Shown here in pieces: positions 54,806 to 63,473 of a stretch of 64,000 nucleotides of DNA. The position numbers were made by a program, and so were the translations under genes. Source of the DNA: Chromatiaceae bacterium. GTDB lineage: Bacteria > Pseudomonadota > Gammaproteobacteria > Chromatiales > Chromatiaceae. The first letter of the stretch is position 1; each line of letters begins with the position of its first letter. Location: contig JACKMU010000002.1 of assembly GCA_024235215.1 (NCBI GenBank), positions 186,001-250,000 on the forward strand, in the 5' to 3' direction. Under the pieces are notes generated by a model. It worked only from the letters and a program-made list of their open reading frames with translations, searched no databases and was not told where the DNA came from.

Positions 54806-56962
54806 ATGAAGATCAACCCCACCTTGGCCTGGTATCTCGCCTGGCGCAGATTGCGCCATCAGCGCAAGGTGGCGGCCGCCACTGTGCTCGGTGTGACCAT
54901 TGGCATGCTGGTGATTGGGACGATCCTGATCGTGGACGAAAACAGCAGCGTGCAACCCGTCGCCGGCGCCCCTCTCACCCGGTTTCCGGAACGTCTGGCC
55001 ACAACCCCGAACAGCACAGCGGATGGCACCACCCCACCGGCGCACCCGGCCATCGTGCAGGTCTACTTCGAGCGCGGTCCGATCGAGCGGGCACCGACCG
55101 CCCTGCCACTTCCCAGTCAGAAAGGAGAGACCCGCGCCGGCCTCTCCGGAAGTTCCCCACCGACTCGGCGCGGTGAGAAGGATTACCAGGCGATGCGGCT
55201 TGCGGTTCGCCTGGCCGCGCTGCTCGCTTTTGCGGTGGGCGCGGTGATCGTCTTCTACACGATGCGTTTCTCGGTGGCTGCCAGCAGCCGCGAATTCAGC
55301 CTGTTGCGCTGCCTCGGGGAGTCGCGTGGCAATCTGACCCTCTCGCTGCTTCTGGAGACGCTGCTGCTCGGCACCACGGGAACGCTGTTCGGCCTGCTGC
55401 TCGCCTTTCCGGTTGCGGGAATGCTGCTCTCCGCAGGTATATCCACGACCGGCAGGGTACCAACCAACCTCTTTACCGTGCCCTGGCCAGAACTGGCCGC
55501 CGTTGGCGGGCTGAGCATCCTCACCGCCCTGCTGGGCGTATTGAGCCCGGCGCTGACACTCTACCGCATGCTGCCAGCCACTGTGCTGCAGCCGCGCACC
55601 CTCACCGGCGAACCGGACCCGCAGCACATCTTCCGCTTGCGCGGTTTCAGCTGGCTGATCCCGCCGCTGGCGGCAATGGCCTGGCTGGCGCTGCGCCCGT
55701 TCGTCAAATCCTGGCTCTCCGTCGTTCAATTCTTTCTGTTCGAATCACTGTTTGTCATTGCGCTGGCGCTGGCTGCGCTCTGGTGGATGCAGCCGCTGCT
55801 GCGCGCCGCGATCGGACTGACCGAAGCGGGGCTGAATCCGCTGCTGCCGCTGGATGCCCTGCTGGTCACCCGCCGCATGCGGCTTGCCAGCCAGAAGCTG
55901 GCGGTGACGCTCGCCGGCGTGACCCTGGTCTTCAGCCTGCTCACCGCGCTGCACGACATCACCCTGGCGCTGAAGCAGGAGATCCACCTCTGGGCCCAGG
56001 AAGCGCTGTACCCCTACGTCTATTTTGAGCGCAACCGGAAAGGGGCCGGGCAAGAGGAACGGCTGCGGCAGTTGCTGAAAAGCCGCAAACTCGCGTTGAT
56101 TCGGCTGTCGGAGAAAGCGCAGGGGGAGTTTCCGGTGCGTCTGATAGCGGCTGCCGATGTCAATCCGCTGCGCGCCGCCGACAACCGGCCGCTGCTTACA
56201 CCAGAGAGCGTCATCGTCTCGCGCACATTGGCAGCACGGTTTGGCGTACATCGCGGTGACCGGCTGGTAATCGACACCGGCAGGGAAATTCATCGTTTCA
56301 CGCTGATCGACATCACCGACCGCGACGGCTTCTTCGCGGAGGAGGGACAGTATGTCGACCTTAAATCCTACCTGCTCTTCTCCGACGGCAACCCCCTCTT
56401 CCAGGGCGCGCTGGAGCAGAGCCTCGGCCGCTACGCCATGGTGCGTAAAACGGACGGCTCAGCTGTCACCGAGGCCGATATCCAGGCACTGGCACCCTTC
56501 TACCGGTTCAAGCGCAGCGGTGCGCTGATGGGGCAATGGCAGAGGGCGGAGATCGACCGTGACTTCCTGATTTTCGATTTCGTACTGTCGATGACTGTCA
56601 TTCTGGCTGCCGTCGGCGTCACCAACAGCATCCTGATCCAGGTTCACGCCCGCCGGCGTGAATTCGCGGTGCTCAGAACATTGGGAATTTCCCGAGGCCA
56701 GACGGTGCGGCTGCTGCTGGTGGAAGGGGCAGTGATCGGTGGGGTGGGTGCGGCGCTGGCGCTGCTGCTCGGCAACACCATCGGCGCCATCAGCGTCGCC
56801 TTTCTCGACCGCTTCACCCTGTTCGAGTACCGCTTCGTCTTCTCCTATCGTGCCAGCATTGCCATCACGCTGCTGACACTGCTGACCTGCACGCTGGCGG
56901 CCATCTACCCGGCGCTCGCCGCCAACCGGATCTCCTCTGCGGAGTCGCTGCACTACGAGTAG
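54806..56962 (+). CDS. ABC transporter permease with two FtsX-like blocks
   Basis: A 718-residue permease. An N-terminal helix (about 20-40) leads into a low-complexity Pro/Ser/Thr-rich periplasmic stretch (about 45-130). A first FtsX-like block follows (about 135-270, with ASSREFSLLRCLGESRGNL), then a helical middle and a long periplasmic part. The second FtsX-like block (about 580-718) contains RRREFAVLRTLGISRGQT. Both blocks carry the coupling-helix motif R(E)F..LR.LG.SR typical of type VII exporters such as YbbP. The short, unusual first periplasmic part suggests loss or replacement of the usual MacB core domain. Its 3' end (56921-56963) recurs at 60158-60200. Confidence 0.88.
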   Translation: MKINPTLAWYLAWRRLRHQRKVAAATVLGVTIGMLVIGTILIVDENSSVQPVAGAPLTRFPERLATTPNSTADGTTPPAHPAIVQVYFERGPIERAPTALPLPSQKGETRAGLSGSSPPTRRGEKDYQAMRLAVRLAALLAFAVGAVIVFYTMRFSVAASSREFSLLRCLGESRGNLTLSLLLETLLLGTTGTLFGLLLAFPVAGMLLSAGISTTGRVPTNLFTVPWPELAAVGGLSILTALLGVLSPALTLYRMLPATVLQPRTLTGEPDPQHIFRLRGFSWLIPPLAAMAWLALRPFVKSWLSVVQFFLFESLFVIALALAALWWMQPLLRAAIGLTEAGLNPLLPLDALLVTRRMRLASQKLAVTLAGVTLVFSLLTALHDITLALKQEIHLWAQEALYPYVYFERNRKGAGQEERLRQLLKSRKLALIRLSEKAQGEFPVRLIAAADVNPLRAADNRPLLTPESVIVSRTLAARFGVHRGDRLVIDTGREIHRFTLIDITDRDGFFAEEGQYVDLKSYLLFSDGNPLFQGALEQSLGRYAMVRKTDGSAVTEADIQALAPFYRFKRSGALMGQWQRAEIDRDFLIFDFVLSMTVILAAVGVTNSILIQVHARRREFAVLRTLGISRGQTVRLLLVEGAVIGGVGAALALLLGNTIGAISVAFLDRFTLFEYRFVFSYRASIAITLLTLLTCTLAAIYPALAANRISSAESLHYE

Positions 56963-56966
56963 GCCG

Positions 56967-57031
56967 AAAAAAAGGGGACGGATCTATTTTCTCCTAATTT
57001 TCTCCGGGAAAAATAAATGCGTCCCCTTTTT
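56967..57031. repeat. REP-like inverted repeat, also a probable bidirectional terminator
   Basis: AAAAAGGGGACG (56969-56980) pairs with CGTCCCCTTTTT (57020-57031). The outer A/T-runs give U-tails on both strands, and the GGGGACGGATCTATTTTC start resembles repeats dispersed in many gammaproteobacteria. It directly follows the permease stop. Confidence 0.6.
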
Positions 57032-57123
57032 GTGCTGGAATGTTGTCAAGAATTTTTACAGATGCGCACCTGGCGACCTATGTGGCAGCACAAAACTCCT
57101 TTATCCTCCATTAGTTAAATGTA

Positions 57124-57139
57124 TGGCACTCGAATTGCA
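57124..57139 (+). promoter_or_regulatory. Sigma-54 promoter (-24/-12) for the PEP-CTERM gene
   Basis: TGGCAC (57124-57129), five bases, TTGCA (57135-57139): all eleven conserved positions match the sigma-54 consensus, and GG and GC are ten bases apart. Transcription would begin near 57150, about 85 bases before the ATG at 57236. PEP-CTERM genes in several bacteria are known to be controlled by RpoN with the PrsK/PrsR two-component system. Confidence 0.82.
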
Positions 57140-57235
57140 CGCGAGTTGCATTAAAGCTCCGCTCACGGAAGGGAAACGCGTTCTCCAACAGTGTTTCCTA
57201 CGCAAAGCGTTGTGAGCCAATGAGGGAGATGGCCA

Positions 57236-59992
57236 ATGACAGATCCGGAAAACAAAAGTCTAACCGCCCAGACGAAGATCTTGGGCAGCGACTACCGAAC
57301 TCGGGACGACGGCGTAACAGTTGCACGGCCTCGCCCCAGACGATGTGCCATGGTCTGTCTCACCAGTGCGCTGATTCTGGCGACCGGCCCGGCCAGCGCC
57401 GTCCCCATATCGTGGGTTGGCGGTGCCGGCGACTGGTTCGATGGCTCGAACTGGTCGCTCGGCACTCCACCGGGCAACGTCGACGATACCCGTATCGACA
57501 ATGGCGGCAGCGCCACCGCAGACAGCGGCAGCGGCTTCTATCCGGGTGGCGGCATGCTGGCTGAAACCCACAACCTCGACATCGGTGTCAGGACCAATCC
57601 CATTTTTGCGCCAGCGTACGGCACAGGCACGCTGACTCTGAACGCTGTCGGCCTGTCCGTCGGCGGCGACCTCAATGTCGGTGTCACCAATGCGCCGTCC
57701 GCGATCGGCTTCGGCAGCTCCAACGGTACCCTGACGACGAGCGGCGGCAGCAACAACCCGGGCAACGTCGACGTCGGTGACAACGCAGCCTTCGGCACCT
57801 TCATCGACGGTGTGGCCAGCGGCACGGCTACCGGTAACGGCAGCGTCGCCGGCAGTCTCACCGGCATGGCAGCAGGCGGCCTGATCGTCGGGCGTACCGA
57901 GGGTGACGGCAACGCCGACGGCACGCTCGCGGTCGGCAGCGACGTTGCCGACTTCACGTCGCTGCAGGTCGGCGTCACGGGCCTGAGCAGCACGGGTAAT
58001 GCCACGGGCGGGATGAATGTCGGTGGCACCCTGTCACGCACGCCCGGTGGCGGCTTCATTTCAGTCGGCACGGTGGCCGGTGCCGGCCAGAGCAGTGGGA
58101 CCCTGTCCGTCGTCAACGGCATCAACGGCTTCCTTTCCCTTGGCATCGGTAACGGTTCGGCCGACATCAACGCGACCGGCAGCACCACCGGCACGCTCAA
58201 CGTGTCCGCCGGCGGCGTGCACAGCGGCGCCCCGAATGGCGTGTCGTTCGAGGCCGGCAATACCAACGCCAACGGCACGACCGTGGGCACCGCGACCGTC
58301 ACCGGCGACATCACCGGTTTTGCCCAGATCGAGATCGGCAACGTGCGCGGCAACAACAGCACCGGCAACGCCACCGGCGACACGACCATCAATGGCAACC
58401 TGACCGGCCTGGGTACGGGTGCATTGAGGGTCGGTCGCACCGAAGGCGGCGGCGACGCCGACGGTACACTCACGGTCAGCGGCGACGTTGCCGACTTCAC
58501 GTCACTGCAGGTCGGCGTCACGGGCCTGAGCAGTACGGGTAATGCCACGGGCGGGATGAGTGTCGGTGGCACCCTGTCACGCACGCCCGGTGGCGGCTTC
58601 ATTTCAGTCGGCACGGTGGCCGGTGCCGGCCAGAGCAGTGGGACCCTGTCCGTCGTCAACGGCATCAACGGCTTCCTTTCCCTTGGCATCGGTAACGGTT
58701 CGGCCGACATCAACGCGACCGGCAACACCACCGGCACGCTCAACGTGTCCGCCGGCGGCGTGCACAGCGGCGCCCCGAATGGCGTGTCGTTCGAGGCCGG
58801 CAATACCAACGCCAACGGCACGACCGTGGGCACCGCGACCGTCACCGGCGACATCACCGGTTTTGCCCAGATCGAGATCGGCAACGTGCGCGGCAACAAC
58901 AGCACCGGCAACGCCACCGGCGACACGACCATCAATGGCAACCTGACCGGCCTGGGTACGGGTGCATTGCGGGTCGGTCGCACCGAAGGCGGCGGCGACG
59001 CCGACGGTACACTCACGGTCAGCGGCGACGTTGCCGACTTCACGTCGCTGCAGGTCGGCGTCACGGGCCTGAGCAGTACGGGTAATGCCACGGGCGGGAT
59101 GAATGTCGGTGGCACCCTGTCACGCACGCCCGGCGGCGGCTTCATTTCGGTCGGCACGGTGGCCGGTGCCGGCCTGAGCAGCGGCATGCTGACCGTGGCC
59201 AACGGCATCGACGGATACGCCTCTATCGGCATCGGTAACGGTTCGGCCGACATCAACGCGACCGGCAACACCACCGGCACGCTCAACGTGTCCGCCGGCG
59301 GCGTGCACAGCGGCATCGCCAATGGCGTGTCATTCGAGGTCGGCAACACCAACGCTCACGGCACGACGATGGGCACCGCTGTCATCGCTGGCGGGATCAC
59401 CGGCTACAACGCGATCGAGGTCGGCAACGTGCGCGGTATCAACAGCACCGGCGATGCCACAGGTCACCTCAGTGTCACCGGCGGGCCAGTGAATGCCTCC
59501 AACATGCGGGTCGGCGTCAGCGAAAGCGGTATCGGTATCGCGAACGGCATCGTCGGCCTCGACCACACACTGGTGACACTGGACACAGGTCTCTTGCTGG
59601 GCAACGGCAGCACACTGCAGGTGGCCATCGACGGCAACAGCCGAGGCGTCGATTACGCGGCCTTCGATGCAGCCAATGCAATCCTCGACGGCGTCCTCGA
59701 CGTGTTGTTCTCGTTCGATCCGCTGTCCGCGGTCTACGACCTCATCGTCAGCGACAGTCTCAACGGGATATCCGGTGACTTCGCCAGCGTGTCGGTCCTT
59801 GGTCTGGGTGTTGGCACGACATACAGCTACGGAATCGAGGTCGCCAACATCAGTGGCATGGACGTCGAGGTCTATCGGCTGCGTATCGGTGAAGCGAATG
59901 GCACCACAGTGCCGGAACCGAATGCGCTGCTGTTGTTCGTCGCCGGACTGGGTGTGCTGGTTCTGCGTTCGAGACGTTCGGCAACAGGGTAA
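57236..59992 (+). CDS. PEP-CTERM exopolysaccharide-associated repeat protein
   Basis: A 918-residue secreted protein. A long basic n-region ends in a signal peptide (MVCLTSALILATGPASA, about 39-55). The mature start has the WVGGAGDWFDGSNWS motif seen in repetitive surface proteins. Three 181-residue tandem repeats (about 218-760), glycine/threonine-rich and beta-solenoid-like, fill the middle. The C-terminus has the sorting signal VPEPNALLLF, a hydrophobic helix and a basic end (LRSRRSATG), which an exosortase (EpsH/XrtA type) would process. GGGAG precedes the ATG. The composition is more GC-rich and repetitive than its neighbours. The exosortase is not in the window. Confidence 0.9.
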   Translation: MTDPENKSLTAQTKILGSDYRTRDDGVTVARPRPRRCAMVCLTSALILATGPASAVPISWVGGAGDWFDGSNWSLGTPPGNVDDTRIDNGGSATADSGSGFYPGGGMLAETHNLDIGVRTNPIFAPAYGTGTLTLNAVGLSVGGDLNVGVTNAPSAIGFGSSNGTLTTSGGSNNPGNVDVGDNAAFGTFIDGVASGTATGNGSVAGSLTGMAAGGLIVGRTEGDGNADGTLAVGSDVADFTSLQVGVTGLSSTGNATGGMNVGGTLSRTPGGGFISVGTVAGAGQSSGTLSVVNGINGFLSLGIGNGSADINATGSTTGTLNVSAGGVHSGAPNGVSFEAGNTNANGTTVGTATVTGDITGFAQIEIGNVRGNNSTGNATGDTTINGNLTGLGTGALRVGRTEGGGDADGTLTVSGDVADFTSLQVGVTGLSSTGNATGGMSVGGTLSRTPGGGFISVGTVAGAGQSSGTLSVVNGINGFLSLGIGNGSADINATGNTTGTLNVSAGGVHSGAPNGVSFEAGNTNANGTTVGTATVTGDITGFAQIEIGNVRGNNSTGNATGDTTINGNLTGLGTGALRVGRTEGGGDADGTLTVSGDVADFTSLQVGVTGLSSTGNATGGMNVGGTLSRTPGGGFISVGTVAGAGLSSGMLTVANGIDGYASIGIGNGSADINATGNTTGTLNVSAGGVHSGIANGVSFEVGNTNAHGTTMGTAVIAGGITGYNAIEVGNVRGINSTGDATGHLSVTGGPVNASNMRVGVSESGIGIANGIVGLDHTLVTLDTGLLLGNGSTLQVAIDGNSRGVDYAAFDAANAILDGVLDVLFSFDPLSAVYDLIVSDSLNGISGDFASVSVLGLGVGTTYSYGIEVANISGMDVEVYRLRIGEANGTTVPEPNALLLFVAGLGVLVLRSRRSATG
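57887..59515 (+). repeat. Three 543-bp tandem repeats inside the PEP-CTERM gene
   Basis: The unit begins at the codons for VGRTEG and recurs at 57887, 58430 and 58973, exactly 543 bases (181 codons) apart. Copies one and two are nearly identical over most of their length; copy three diverges in its second half. Preserved phase and near-identity suggest recent duplication or gene conversion. Confidence 0.85.
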
Positions 59993-60157
59993 CCTGTATC
60001 GGGTCACCGACTCCGTCGTCGGCAGTCCGGCGGACCGCCACACCACCCTCAGTTGCAGCGACTGCGGTATCCGCTCGTCTGACTCCTTGTGACTGCTGGA
60101 GAATCATCACATGCCAATGCGCGACCGACCACCCATCGAGGCCTGCACCCACACGTT

Positions 60158-60200
60158 GCCAACCGGATCTCCTCTGCGGAGTCGTTACACTACGAATAGG
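60158..60200 (+). repeat. 43-bp near-duplicate of the ABC permease 3' end
   Basis: This stretch matches 56921-56963 with three mismatches. All three are at synonymous positions (CTG to TTA, GAG to GAA), and it still ends in an in-frame TAG. It encodes the permease C-terminus ANRISSAESLHYE. No upstream permease sequence precedes it. It flanks the PEP-CTERM segment on the right, so the segment 56964-60157 is bracketed by direct repeats. Confidence 0.8.
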
Positions 60201-60252
60201 CTGGAAGCCCATTTCAGCATGCGTGCCATGGCGCAAAGCCCATCCTCGTCCG

Positions 60253-60840
60253 TTACGCAGAGAAGAATGTTCTGACCCCCACCAGCATCATGTTCACCGC
60301 CACCAGATTGAGCAGCAGGCCCATCAGCTTCTCCAGCGCGCGCACCCCGCGCGGTCCCAGATGGGTGCTGAGACGCCGCCCCGGCAGGAAGACGATGCAG
60401 GTCACCACAAGCACCGCCGCCAGCACCAGCAGCAGGCTGGTGAGATCGACCTGCTGCTGCGAGCGCAGGATCATCACCGTGGTGATCGCCGAAGGTCCGG
60501 CCAACAACGGTACCGCAATCGGAAAGAGCAGCGGGTCATTGCGGTAGTTCTCGTCGAAGAGATCAGCCGCCGAGCGGAAGACCATCTTCAGGGAGATCAG
60601 GAACAGAATGACACCGCCGGCAACCGTCAGCGATGCCCGCTCGATATTCAGATAACCGAGCACCTGATCTCCCGCATAAGCAAACAGAGCCAGCACAACG
60701 AAGGCCAGTGCGGTTTCACGGATGATGATGCGCCGATAGTGCGCCGCCGGGGCATCGCCCACCACGGCCAGCACCACCGGCAGGTTGCCGAACGGATCGA
60801 TGACGAGAAACAGCAACAGGGCACTCTCTAGCATACGCAT
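60253..60840 (-). CDS. MarC family integral membrane protein
   Basis: A 195-residue membrane protein of the MarC (UPF0056) family with six hydrophobic helices. The family hallmarks are ALLLFLVIDPFGNLPVVL near the N-terminus and FPIAVPLLAGPSAITTVMIL in the middle. Earlier claims linking MarC to multiple antibiotic resistance were not upheld; transport function is unknown. The start at 60840 is tentative, with alternatives at 60834 and 60861. It is convergent with the PEP-CTERM gene region. Confidence 0.85.
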   Translation of the reverse strand: MRMLESALLLFLVIDPFGNLPVVLAVVGDAPAAHYRRIIIRETALAFVVLALFAYAGDQVLGYLNIERASLTVAGGVILFLISLKMVFRSAADLFDENYRNDPLLFPIAVPLLAGPSAITTVMILRSQQQVDLTSLLLVLAAVLVVTCIVFLPGRRLSTHLGPRGVRALEKLMGLLLNLVAVNMMLVGVRTFFSA

Positions 60841-60928
60841 CCGACCGGTACCCGGTCGCAACCGTTAATGCTGCTGCTCATCACTGGGGGGTTCGCTACG
60901 ATGACCCGGACGGCTGCAACGGGCCCGG

Positions 60929-61276
60929 TTATCCCTTCTTGTTCGCTTCGCCGGCCGCCTGCTCCTGCTGCTCCGGCTCTTTCATGAAGGCATCCTTGGC
61001 CGCCTTGACGCGCTGTTTGAGCCCCTCCATATCAACATCCACCCGCTTCGACTCGAACCCGAGATCCTCCTTGGGTGCCTCCCGGATGCGGTCTTTGTTC
61101 ATCTCTTTCCATTTTTCATGTACCTCGGCGGTCTGCTTGGAGACCACCTCACCGACCTCCTTTGCCGCCTGTTTGGCATTTTTGGCTGCGTTGTCGAGTT
61201 TGGCCTTCGACTCCTCGTCCATACTGCAGGCGCAGAGCAGCACGGCCATACCGGCCATCAGAAAAAACTGTCTCAT
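60929..61276 (-). CDS. Small lysine/glutamate-rich lipoprotein
   Basis: A 115-residue probable lipoprotein. The signal peptide ends in the lipobox LCAC (Cys17). The mature part is helical and highly charged (ESKAKLDNAAKNAKQAAKEVGE), like small periplasmic coiled-coil lipoproteins. AAGGA eight bases before the ATG at 61276 decides the start over one 15 codons earlier. Position +2 after the cysteine is serine, favouring the outer membrane. Function is unknown. Confidence 0.72.
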   Translation of the reverse strand: MRQFFLMAGMAVLLCACSMDEESKAKLDNAAKNAKQAAKEVGEVVSKQTAEVHEKWKEMNKDRIREAPKEDLGFESKRVDVDMEGLKQRVKAAKDAFMKEPEQQEQAAGEANKKG

Positions 61277-61556
61277 TCTGGTTTCCTTAGGGTGCTTGAT
61301 GAAAGCCTCAGTATAGCCCAAACAACGTTGCCCAAACGACCAGAGGACAACTGTTTGAAGTCGGTTTCAATTAGGGTGAGCACTTTAAATCACTCCCATC
61401 GAAGTAAAAGTTGCAGCTGTTTCAGAGAGACAATCGGTACTTTGCCTTGGTTGGATTATCGTCTCCCTGCCTATAGGCGAATGGCTGATCCGATGCTATT
61501 TTTGTGGCGGAAATTTACCGCAACACCTGTGATCTCTTTATCGAGGGGGAGTGACC

Positions 61557-62315
61557 TTGCGACTCCAGCGAATACTTCCATTGCTGCTTGCGCTGCTACT
61601 ACTTGCGGGATGTGCCAGCGTACCGCAGCACAAGGTCCACTACCGTCTGATCGAGGCGCAGAGCGGCCGGTTGACGACAGGTAAGGCGATCCTGTTGCCG
61701 CTGAAGATCAAGGTCAAGGAGATGACGGCCAGCGGCATTACCGAAGTGGTGCCCACCTGGACAGAGGTTGGCAACAACAATTTCAGCGCTTCGCTGCAGC
61801 GCAACCAACAGACGTTGTTCGGCAATATGACCTGGGTGAATCCTCCGGCACTCGATGAGGCGGAAGCGACGCTGCTCGATCAGCACATCGCGCTGAACGA
61901 GACGGTGGTGAGCAATGCAGTAGCCGTCACCAACGCGCTGAGCGGCAACGCCTGGACGCACAAACGCAAACATTTCGATTACAGCATCGGGCCGGGCTTG
62001 GCATTCCTGGCGGACAGGACCGGCGCGGACAAGGCGATTCTGGTCATGGGTGAAGATGTACGCAGCTCCGGCGGCCGCAAGGCGGCGTTCGTCGTTCTGG
62101 CCGCTTTTGGCGTTGGCATTCCGCTCGGACACGCGGTCACCTTCGCCAATATCATCGATCTGCGCAGTGGAGACATCCTCTGGATGAACCAGCATGTCAG
62201 TGTCGGTGAACTCGGATACCTCGACGGGAAACATACCGATCGGATCGTGCAGGATCTGTTCAAGGAGTATCCGGGGATCGACTCCTATCGGCAGTGGCTG
62301 GCGAACAGCAAGTAA
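61557..62315 (+). CDS. Lipoprotein of unknown function, TTG start
   Basis: A 252-residue lipoprotein. The signal peptide (ILPLLLALLLLAGCASVP) has the lipobox LAGC. The mature part is alpha/beta with a hydrophobic stretch (KAAFVVLAAFGVGIPLGHAVTF) near 180-205. A GAGGGGGA tract ends seven bases before TTG at 61557, ideal spacing; GTG at 61551 would be too close, so TTG is chosen. It is four bases upstream of an M48 lipoprotein protease and probably co-transcribed with it. Confidence 0.75.
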   Translation: MRLQRILPLLLALLLLAGCASVPQHKVHYRLIEAQSGRLTTGKAILLPLKIKVKEMTASGITEVVPTWTEVGNNNFSASLQRNQQTLFGNMTWVNPPALDEAEATLLDQHIALNETVVSNAVAVTNALSGNAWTHKRKHFDYSIGPGLAFLADRTGADKAILVMGEDVRSSGGRKAAFVVLAAFGVGIPLGHAVTFANIIDLRSGDILWMNQHVSVGELGYLDGKHTDRIVQDLFKEYPGIDSYRQWLANSK

Positions 62316-62318
62316 CTG

Positions 62319-63473
62319 ATGAAGCCCGCCGTCCTCCCCTGGTTCGCTGCGCTGCTGAGTTCACTCATCGGCCTGACCGGGTGCGCAGGCAGGGACGTGC
62401 GAACGCTGGAGCAGAGCAGCGATACCCGGCAGCTGACCGAGGATGAATCGCGCCGCTGGTATTCCGCAGAGGAGCTGGACCGCACCTGGCGTCAGAAAGG
62501 GCTGATCTACACTGATGACGCATTGACGGCGTACCTGCAATCGGTCGCAGACGCGCTCTACCCCGAGTTCAGCGACACGGTGGTGATACGCGTGATGGAT
62601 TCACCCGATCTCAATGCATTCGCCCTTCCAAATGGCAGCGTCTATCTCAATCTCGGGATAATTGCCCGTATGGAGAACGAAGCTCAGCTGGCCACCGTGA
62701 TCGCCCACGAGATCTCCCACTTCAAATTTCAGCACTCGCTCAAGCAGCGCCATGCGATCGAAACGGCGGTCGTCACCGGTTGGAGTGTGAGCATACTTAC
62801 CGGTATACCGCTCTCCGGCGAACTGCTCGCGCTGGGTGCCATGTCGGGATACTCGCAGGAGGCGGAACGCGAAGCCGATCGCGAGGGATTCAGGCGGCTG
62901 GTGAGACAGGGTTACGACGGCACGGAATCGGTGAAGATATTCGCAATCATGCAGCAGGAGGCGAAGGTACTGGATAGCAAAGAGCCCTGGTTCTACTCCA
63001 GTCATCCCCGGCTCTCCGAGCGTATTGAATCGATGCAGCAGCTGAACATGCAACGGGAGGAGTCCGGCGGTGCCACAAACCAGCAGAGTTTCGCTGCAAT
63101 GACCGGCAGGCTGCATGCATTGCTGCTGGAAAAATACCTGGTGGCACACCAATACAAGCAGCTCATCAATCTGCTGGAAGAGAAGGCACTGAGGTCGCGC
63201 TATCCTGTGTATGCAGATTTCTATCTCGGTGAAGCCTATCTGCAGCGCAAAACGCCGGGGGACGCGGAGAAAGCACAGGCCGCCTATCTGTCGGCACTGG
63301 AGAGAGCGCCGGAGTTTGCACCCAGCTATCGGGCGCTCGGCCTGATACACATGCAGCAAAAGCAGCAAGCGGACGCGTTGCGATATTTCGATAAGTATCT
63401 GCAGTTGAATCCGCATGCGGAAGATAAAAAATATATCGAACTGTACCGAAACCGTCTGTTGGAGGGATCATGA
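62319..63473 (+). CDS. M48 family metalloprotease lipoprotein with TPR repeats (BepA-like)
   Basis: A 384-residue periplasmic lipoprotein protease. The signal peptide ends in the lipobox LTGC. The zinc-binding motif is IAHEISHFKFQH, with the third ligand in QEAEREADREGFR. The C-terminal half (about 255-380) contains TPR-like helical repeats (FYLGEAYLQRK, YRALGLIHMQQ). The order protease-TPR matches BepA/LoiP-type envelope quality-control proteases, which degrade stalled outer-membrane assembly intermediates. Its stop overlaps the next start (ATGA). Confidence 0.85.
   Translation: MKPAVLPWFAALLSSLIGLTGCAGRDVRTLEQSSDTRQLTEDESRRWYSAEELDRTWRQKGLIYTDDALTAYLQSVADALYPEFSDTVVIRVMDSPDLNAFALPNGSVYLNLGIIARMENEAQLATVIAHEISHFKFQHSLKQRHAIETAVVTGWSVSILTGIPLSGELLALGAMSGYSQEAEREADREGFRRLVRQGYDGTESVKIFAIMQQEAKVLDSKEPWFYSSHPRLSERIESMQQLNMQREESGGATNQQSFAAMTGRLHALLLEKYLVAHQYKQLINLLEEKALRSRYPVYADFYLGEAYLQRKTPGDAEKAQAAYLSALERAPEFAPSYRALGLIHMQQKQQADALRYFDKYLQLNPHAEDKKYIELYRNRLLEGS

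Noticed and set aside
57538..59352. A 604-codon open frame on the minus strand opposite the PEP-CTERM repeats
   Set aside because: It mirrors the repeat periodicity of the plus-strand gene, has a Pro/Val low-complexity product and no ribosome-binding site. The plus frame has a signal peptide, a PEP-CTERM tail and a promoter.
57887..59515. Regular repeats considered as a CRISPR-like array
   Set aside because: The period is 543 bases, in coding phase within one open frame, with no short repeats and spacers and no cas genes nearby.
57236..59992. Reading the repeat protein as a type V autotransporter
   Set aside because: No C-terminal beta-barrel is present; the chain ends in a VPEP motif, a single hydrophobic helix and basic residues, the exosortase signal.
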